DNA of 55,830 bases from contig NZ_RQUY01000013.1 in the NCBI RefSeq assembly GCF_003992125.1, positions 1 through 55,830 on the forward strand, given 5' to 3'. A model generated the notes under the pieces. That model saw only the letters and a program-made list of their open reading frames with translations, searched no databases and was not told the origin of the DNA. Origin of the DNA: Veillonella caviae (lineage in GTDB: Bacteria; Bacillota; Negativicutes; Veillonellales; Veillonellaceae). Each line of letters starts with the position of its first letter. Positions within the stretch are counted from its first letter, which is position 1. Positions 51,828-55,830 of this stretch are shown here, piece by piece. The position numbers were made by a program, and so were the translations under genes.

Positions 51828-53108
51828 ATGATTTTGAGAGGCAAGGCTATTATCAAATTTTTTATAGCCATTGTAGTTATTATTGGTTGTTTTGTATATA
51901 GTATTGTGCCACTGGCAAATTCCTTAAAGCAAGGTCTTGATTTACAAGGTGGTACACATATCGTATTGGAAGCAGAGGATTCTGCTTCAGGTGCAGCTGA
52001 TAATGATGCGGTGGAACGAGCAAAACAAATCTTGGAAAGACGTATTAATGAAATGGGTCTATCTGAACCTCTCGTACAACGGGAAGGGGCTCGTCGTATT
52101 ATCATTGAATTACCAGGGGTAAAAGATCCTGACGAAGCTATTAAACGTATTGGTAAAACAGCAGTTCTTGAATTTAAAAATGATCAAGGACAAACCGTTA
52201 TGACTGGTGACGATTTAAAAGATGCAAAAGAAGAGTTGGGGCAAAATAAACAACCTCTCGTTGCCATTGAGCTAAGTGATGAAGGGGCTCGTAAATTTGC
52301 AGATTTAACATCTAAAAATATTGGTCGCCGGATTGCTATTACATTGGATGGGCAAGAGTTGACAAATCCCGTAGTACAACAAGCTATTACAGGTGGTCGT
52401 GCCACTATTTCTGGCAGTGCTACATTAGATGAAGCTAAAGATTTAGCTATCTTATTGCGTTCAGGTGCTTTGCCTGTAAAAATTAATGTATTGGAAGTTC
52501 GTACTGTAGGTCCTTCTTTGGGGCAAGATTCTAAAGATAAATCTGTAGTAGCTTTCGGTGCTGGTATCGGTATGATTATGATTTTTTTACTCGTGTTATA
52601 CCGTCTATCTGGTTTTGTAGCGAATGTAGCACTTCTTGTATACGTTATGCTTCTTTTACTCGTATTAGGCAAAGGCTTTGATGCGACTATGACCTTGCCT
52701 GGGATTGCTGGTATCATCCTCTCTATGGGGGTTGCAGTAGATGCGAATATTCTGATTTTTGAACGTTTTAAAGAAGAGGTATTTTCTGGTAAATCTATGC
52801 GTGTAGCCATGGAAGCTGGTTTTAAACGTGCATTGTCTACTATTACAGATGCTAATGTATCGGTTATGATTACTGCGGGCATTCTTGCTATTCTTGGATC
52901 TGGACCTGTGAAAGGATTTGCTATTAGTTTGGGCCTTGGTGTTGTAGTAAGCATGTTTACTGCCATTACTGTAAGCCATTTCCTACTTCGTTTATTAATT
53001 GACTGTAATTTTACAAATCATCCATTCTGGTTTGGTGCCAATATTTCTCCTGCTACAAGTGCAGAAGCATTTGAACCTAAAACTTTGAAAGGAGGTAAAC
53101 GCAAATGA
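51828..53108 (+). CDS. secD: Protein translocase subunit SecD
   Basis: 426 residues. One N-terminal TM helix, periplasmic P1 domain (GLDLQGGTHIVLEAED), and a five-helix C-terminal part with LPGIAGIILSMGVAVDANIL. It uses the proton gradient to complete secretion with SecF. Overlaps secF by 4 bases. Confidence 0.96.
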   Translation: MILRGKAIIKFFIAIVVIIGCFVYSIVPLANSLKQGLDLQGGTHIVLEAEDSASGAADNDAVERAKQILERRINEMGLSEPLVQREGARRIIIELPGVKDPDEAIKRIGKTAVLEFKNDQGQTVMTGDDLKDAKEELGQNKQPLVAIELSDEGARKFADLTSKNIGRRIAITLDGQELTNPVVQQAITGGRATISGSATLDEAKDLAILLRSGALPVKINVLEVRTVGPSLGQDSKDKSVVAFGAGIGMIMIFLLVLYRLSGFVANVALLVYVMLLLLVLGKGFDATMTLPGIAGIILSMGVAVDANILIFERFKEEVFSGKSMRVAMEAGFKRALSTITDANVSVMITAGILAILGSGPVKGFAISLGLGVVVSMFTAITVSHFLLRLLIDCNFTNHPFWFGANISPATSAEAFEPKTLKGGKRK

Positions 53109-54001
53109 GTTTCGATATAATTAAACATCATCGTTGGTGGTTTGTGATTTCCTCAATCTTAGTTATTGCCAGCTTGGTATCTATTTTTACTAAAGGATTT
53201 AACTTTGGTATCGACTATACTGGTGGTACTATCGTAGAAGTACAATTTAACAAGGCTGTAGAAGTGAGTCAGGTGCGTGATGTGTTAAAAGAATTCAATC
53301 TTGAAAACGCACAGATTCAATTGTCTGGTGAAGCAGCTGAAACATCTGGGGAAGATGTTATGATTCGTACTCGTAATTTGGAACCTAGTGAAAGTGCTGC
53401 AGTAGTGGAAAAAATGACTGCTAATCTTGGTGAGAATACGGTAAAACGCATTGAAACAGTAGGTGCTGTTATTGGTTCTGAAGTGACGCAGCATGCATTG
53501 TTAAACCTTGTGATTGCCTTTGCTATTTTGGCTTTATATATTACCTATCGTTTTGAATACAAAATTGCTGCATCTGCATTGGCTGCCATTTTCCATGACT
53601 TGATTATGGTGCTTGGTGTATTCTCTTATTTCCAATTGGAAATTGATGCATCCTTCTTGGCGGCTGTTTTGACCGTAGTTGGTTACTCAATGAATGAATC
53701 AGTAGTTATCTTTGACCGTGTTCGTGAAAATACACATACACATAAACGGACCGATACTTTTGCAGATTTGGCAAATGCATCTATTGCTCAAAGTATTCAC
53801 CGTAGTTTCTATACATTAGCTACTGTTATGTTTGCCTGTGTATCGCTCTTTGTGTTTGGTGGGGATACAACGAAAAACTTTGCATTATGTATGATTATTG
53901 GTTTTGCAAGTGGTGCGTACTCTTCTATTTGCGTAGCTACATCTCTTTGGGTATTGTGGAAGAGTGGTAATAAAAATGATATGCGTAATCAACATGCATA
54001 A
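53105..54001 (+). CDS. secF: Protein translocase subunit SecF
   Basis: 298 residues. IDYTGGTIVEVQF near the start, six membrane helices, and VLTVVGYSMNESVVIFDRVR with ENTHTHKRTDTFADLANASI. It forms the SecDF complex. Confidence 0.96.
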   Translation: MSFDIIKHHRWWFVISSILVIASLVSIFTKGFNFGIDYTGGTIVEVQFNKAVEVSQVRDVLKEFNLENAQIQLSGEAAETSGEDVMIRTRNLEPSESAAVVEKMTANLGENTVKRIETVGAVIGSEVTQHALLNLVIAFAILALYITYRFEYKIAASALAAIFHDLIMVLGVFSYFQLEIDASFLAAVLTVVGYSMNESVVIFDRVRENTHTHKRTDTFADLANASIAQSIHRSFYTLATVMFACVSLFVFGGDTTKNFALCMIIGFASGAYSSICVATSLWVLWKSGNKNDMRNQHA

Positions 54002-54036
54002 TATATTTATAAATAACGTTTGACTATTTATAAAAG

Positions 54037-54086
54037 TAATAACAACCTCCTCTTTGGGATTAAACCTAAAGGGGAGTTTGTTATTA
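54037..54086 (+). terminator. Long hairpin after secF
   Basis: TAATAACAA / TTGTTATTA outer stem and an inner CTCC...CTTT / AAAG...GGAG stem. No T-run follows, so termination efficiency is uncertain. Confidence 0.5.
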
Positions 54087-54223
54087 CGCAGTATATATAT
54101 GTAGTGAGACTGGATATACTCGTCACTGCTAACCATGTTAAAGAGATGATGTATCAGTTGAACTCTATAGTCAATAAGCGTATAATAAAGCACCTAGTTT
54201 ATTAATTTAGAAAGAGTGATAAA

Positions 54224-55399
54224 GTGGAAACAAAGCGATTGTGGACTCCTGCTTTCATAAATTATGGCATAAGTAGTGGTATTTTTTATATGACCCAGTA
54301 TGTATTGGTAGCAGCTTTGCCGATTGTACTTACATCAGATTTGGAAGGCAGTGCAGTTGATGCAGGCCTAGCTATGACATATTTTCAAATAGGTACTATT
54401 TTATGTAGACCTTTTGCAGGACGATTAATTGATAGTTTTGACAAGCGATATATATTACTATTATCGACAGCGTTATTTTTCATCATTATGGGGCTATTCA
54501 ATTTTACCGCATCTCTAAATACTATATTTGTATTGAGAGGCTTGCATGGTATTGTATTTGCGTTGGCAACTACTGTGATGGCGGCCCTAGCAGTATTAGT
54601 TCTTCCTAATGAAAGAAAAGGGGAAGGCATCAATATGTTTGCTGTTTTCTCAAATGTGGCAATGGTTTTAGGGCCGGCTATTGGTTTATATGCGCTACAG
54701 AGTTATGGAAGCTCTGCACTATATAGTTTTTTAACAGTTATGACAGGTTTTGCATTAGTATTAAGTAATGTTGTAAAACTGCCTAAATCGTTGTCGGTAT
54801 CAAAATATACTGAGAGGAAAGGCTGGCATATATCACAATTTATAGAAAAGCGCAGTTTGCCATGGGCTTTAATGGGATTATTTATTGGTTTTACCTATTC
54901 TGGAGTTTTAGTATTTATTCCTATTGAGTTAAATGCTATGGGAGAAGGAATATGGGGGAGTATATTCTTTGCCTTATTTGCTCTTATGATTATTATTAGC
55001 CGTCCTATAGTTGGAAAAGTGTATGCCCGTTTTGGATCTTCTTTTGTTATATATCCAGGTATACTATTGTTTATCTTAGGTTTGGGAATGTTAGGTTTTA
55101 CTAGTAGTCCCGTGATAATCATTAGTACAGCGCCGCTATTGGGGTTAGGGTATGGAGCGGCCCAACCAGCATTTCAAGCGTTAGCAGTTCAATCTGCACC
55201 AATGGAACGTGCTGGCGTGGCAACAGCTACATATTTTCTTGCTTTAGATATCAGTGTTGGTTTAGGATCAGTTATACTTGCCTTGGTAGCTAATGCTTGG
55301 GGTTATAATCATCTGTATCAACTGACAGCATTAGTAATGGTAGTAGCATTAGGACTATATCATTTTGGAATTAGACGATATGTAGCTATTGCAGAATAA
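54224..55399 (+). CDS. Major facilitator superfamily transporter
   Basis: 391 residues starting at GTG. Twelve membrane helices are discernible; the loop 2-3 motif is GRLIDSFDKRYILL, and PNERKGEGINMFAVFSNVAM lies near helix 5. This pattern is of drug or small-molecule exporters (DHA1-like). Substrate unknown. Not part of the sec operon. Confidence 0.88.
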   Translation: METKRLWTPAFINYGISSGIFYMTQYVLVAALPIVLTSDLEGSAVDAGLAMTYFQIGTILCRPFAGRLIDSFDKRYILLLSTALFFIIMGLFNFTASLNTIFVLRGLHGIVFALATTVMAALAVLVLPNERKGEGINMFAVFSNVAMVLGPAIGLYALQSYGSSALYSFLTVMTGFALVLSNVVKLPKSLSVSKYTERKGWHISQFIEKRSLPWALMGLFIGFTYSGVLVFIPIELNAMGEGIWGSIFFALFALMIIISRPIVGKVYARFGSSFVIYPGILLFILGLGMLGFTSSPVIIISTAPLLGLGYGAAQPAFQALAVQSAPMERAGVATATYFLALDISVGLGSVILALVANAWGYNHLYQLTALVMVVALGLYHFGIRRYVAIAE

Positions 55400-55405
55400 T
55401 AGAAT

Positions 55406-55452
55406 AAAACCTCTACATATGTGTTTGTATAAGCACTATATGTAGAGGTTTT
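55406..55452 (+). terminator. Terminator after the MFS gene
   Basis: Perfect 15-bp stem (AAAACCTCTACATAT / ATATGTAGAGGTTTT) with a 17-nt loop; T-run overlaps the stem end. Probably works on both strands. Confidence 0.85.
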
Positions 55453-55588
55453 GTTATATAAGAGAAAAATAGTTTTTGAAGTATATGGTAACGTGGTATT
55501 ATGGGATACTCCGTATTTAAGAAAAAGCAGAGAAAAAGCGTGTTGTTAATGAGGAGAAGATGAAGTTTGCAAAAAGATAAAAAAGTTG

Positions 55589-55616
55589 TTGACGTATTTT
55601 TACTTTATGATATACT
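55589..55616 (+). promoter_or_regulatory. rRNA operon promoter P1
   Basis: TTGACG (55589-55594), 16 bp, then TATACT (55611-55616) with an upstream TG. A+T-rich DNA precedes it. Confidence 0.75.
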
Positions 55617-55620
55617 TATA

Positions 55621-55739
55621 CAAGTCGTTAGGACACAGCGTAATTCGAATGACAGCACAGAGTAGAAAATTTAAAGTTTTTAAAAAAAGTGCTTGACGAA
55701 ATGCTTTAGACTTGATATTATAATCAAGTCGCTAGGACA
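55621..55739 (+). repeat. Repeated box behind each rRNA promoter
   Basis: CAAGTCG-Y-TAGGACA at 55621-55635 and 55725-55739, 104 bp apart, one mismatch, each starting 3-5 bp after a -10. Confidence 0.75.
55693..55721 (+). promoter_or_regulatory. rRNA operon promoter P2
   Basis: TTGACG (55693-55698), 17 bp, TATTAT (55716-55721). Confidence 0.75.
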
Positions 55740-55830
55740 TGATGATGACTTAGCAAACAGATCTTTGAAAACTGAACAATGATAGGTAATCAATCGAAAG
55801 ATTGAACATATGCCAGAGTGCGGGTTTTGA
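55740..55830 (+). other. 16S rRNA leader (5' part of an rRNA operon)
   Basis: ATCTTTGAAAACTGAACAAT (55760-55779) is the typical Firmicutes 16S leader/boxA-like stretch. A 16S gene should begin just after base 55830. No protein-coding frame is seen in 55400-55830. Confidence 0.7.

Noticed and set aside
52184-52966. Long open frame opposite secD (260 codons)
   Set aside because: It is fully antisense to the well-conserved secD, has no ribosome site and an unnatural composition.
54020-54205. 61-codon frame after secF
   Set aside because: It lies over a hairpin, has no ribosome site and no recognisable composition.

Overview
The window holds a nearly complete contractile-tailed prophage (from before base 1 to about 43.5 kb) followed by a conserved chromosomal segment (about 43.5 to 55.8 kb). 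The host looks like a low-G+C Negativicute, most likely Veillonella. This rests on the gene order yebC - ruvC-ruvA-ruvB - spoIID-like - queA-tgt-yajC - 5-FCL - secD-secF, the strong Shine-Dalgarno sequences, the frequent TTG/GTG starts and the phage families present. It is inference from content; no database search was run. The last 240 bases carry tandem rRNA-type promoters and a leader, so a 16S rRNA gene should begin just past the right edge.

Layout. 0-2.4 kb: lysogeny block (MazF/PemK-like protein, small ImmA-like peptidase, CI-like repressor, divergent Cro-like gene) around an operator array of consensus TAGAA-N5-TTCTA. 2.4-4.2 kb: two accessory units, each a small membrane-protein gene on + converging on and overlapping a - strand gene (an unknown tail-anchored protein; an Abi-alpha/DUF4393-like protein). 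Both - strand genes are driven by almost the same promoter plus Shine-Dalgarno cassette. 4.2-17.9 kb: early and replication genes (HTH proteins, DUF2800, DUF2815, family A DNA polymerase, PcfJ-like, primase-VirE helicase, VRR-NUC, SNF2 helicase, DUF3310, ArpU/DUF1492-like late regulator). An iteron-like cluster lies after the primase-helicase gene. 18.0-19.6 kb: a self-contained cassette with its own promoter and terminator, encoding a Panacea-domain protein and a coiled-coil three-TM partner. 19.7-27.5 kb: lambda-type head module. 27.5-40.9 kb: P2/Mu-type contractile tail with sheath, tube, frameshifted chaperone, tape measure, baseplate and a repeat-rich fibre. 41.0-42.6 kb: lysis genes. 42.6-43.4 kb: a tiny operon of two hydrophobic micropeptides and an HTH protein. 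43.4-43.5 kb: the right junction region. No integrase is visible; it should lie left of base 1.

The prophage appears damaged or unusually decoded. The major capsid gene and the tape-measure gene each carry one in-frame ochre codon, both directly followed by TTG. A small early gene is shifted out of frame at an A8 tract. Either this is a decaying prophage or these sites are handled by re-initiation or slippage.

The chromosomal genes serve Holliday-junction processing (ruvCAB), queuosine tRNA modification (queA, tgt), Sec translocation (yajC, secD, secF), folate recycling and transport.
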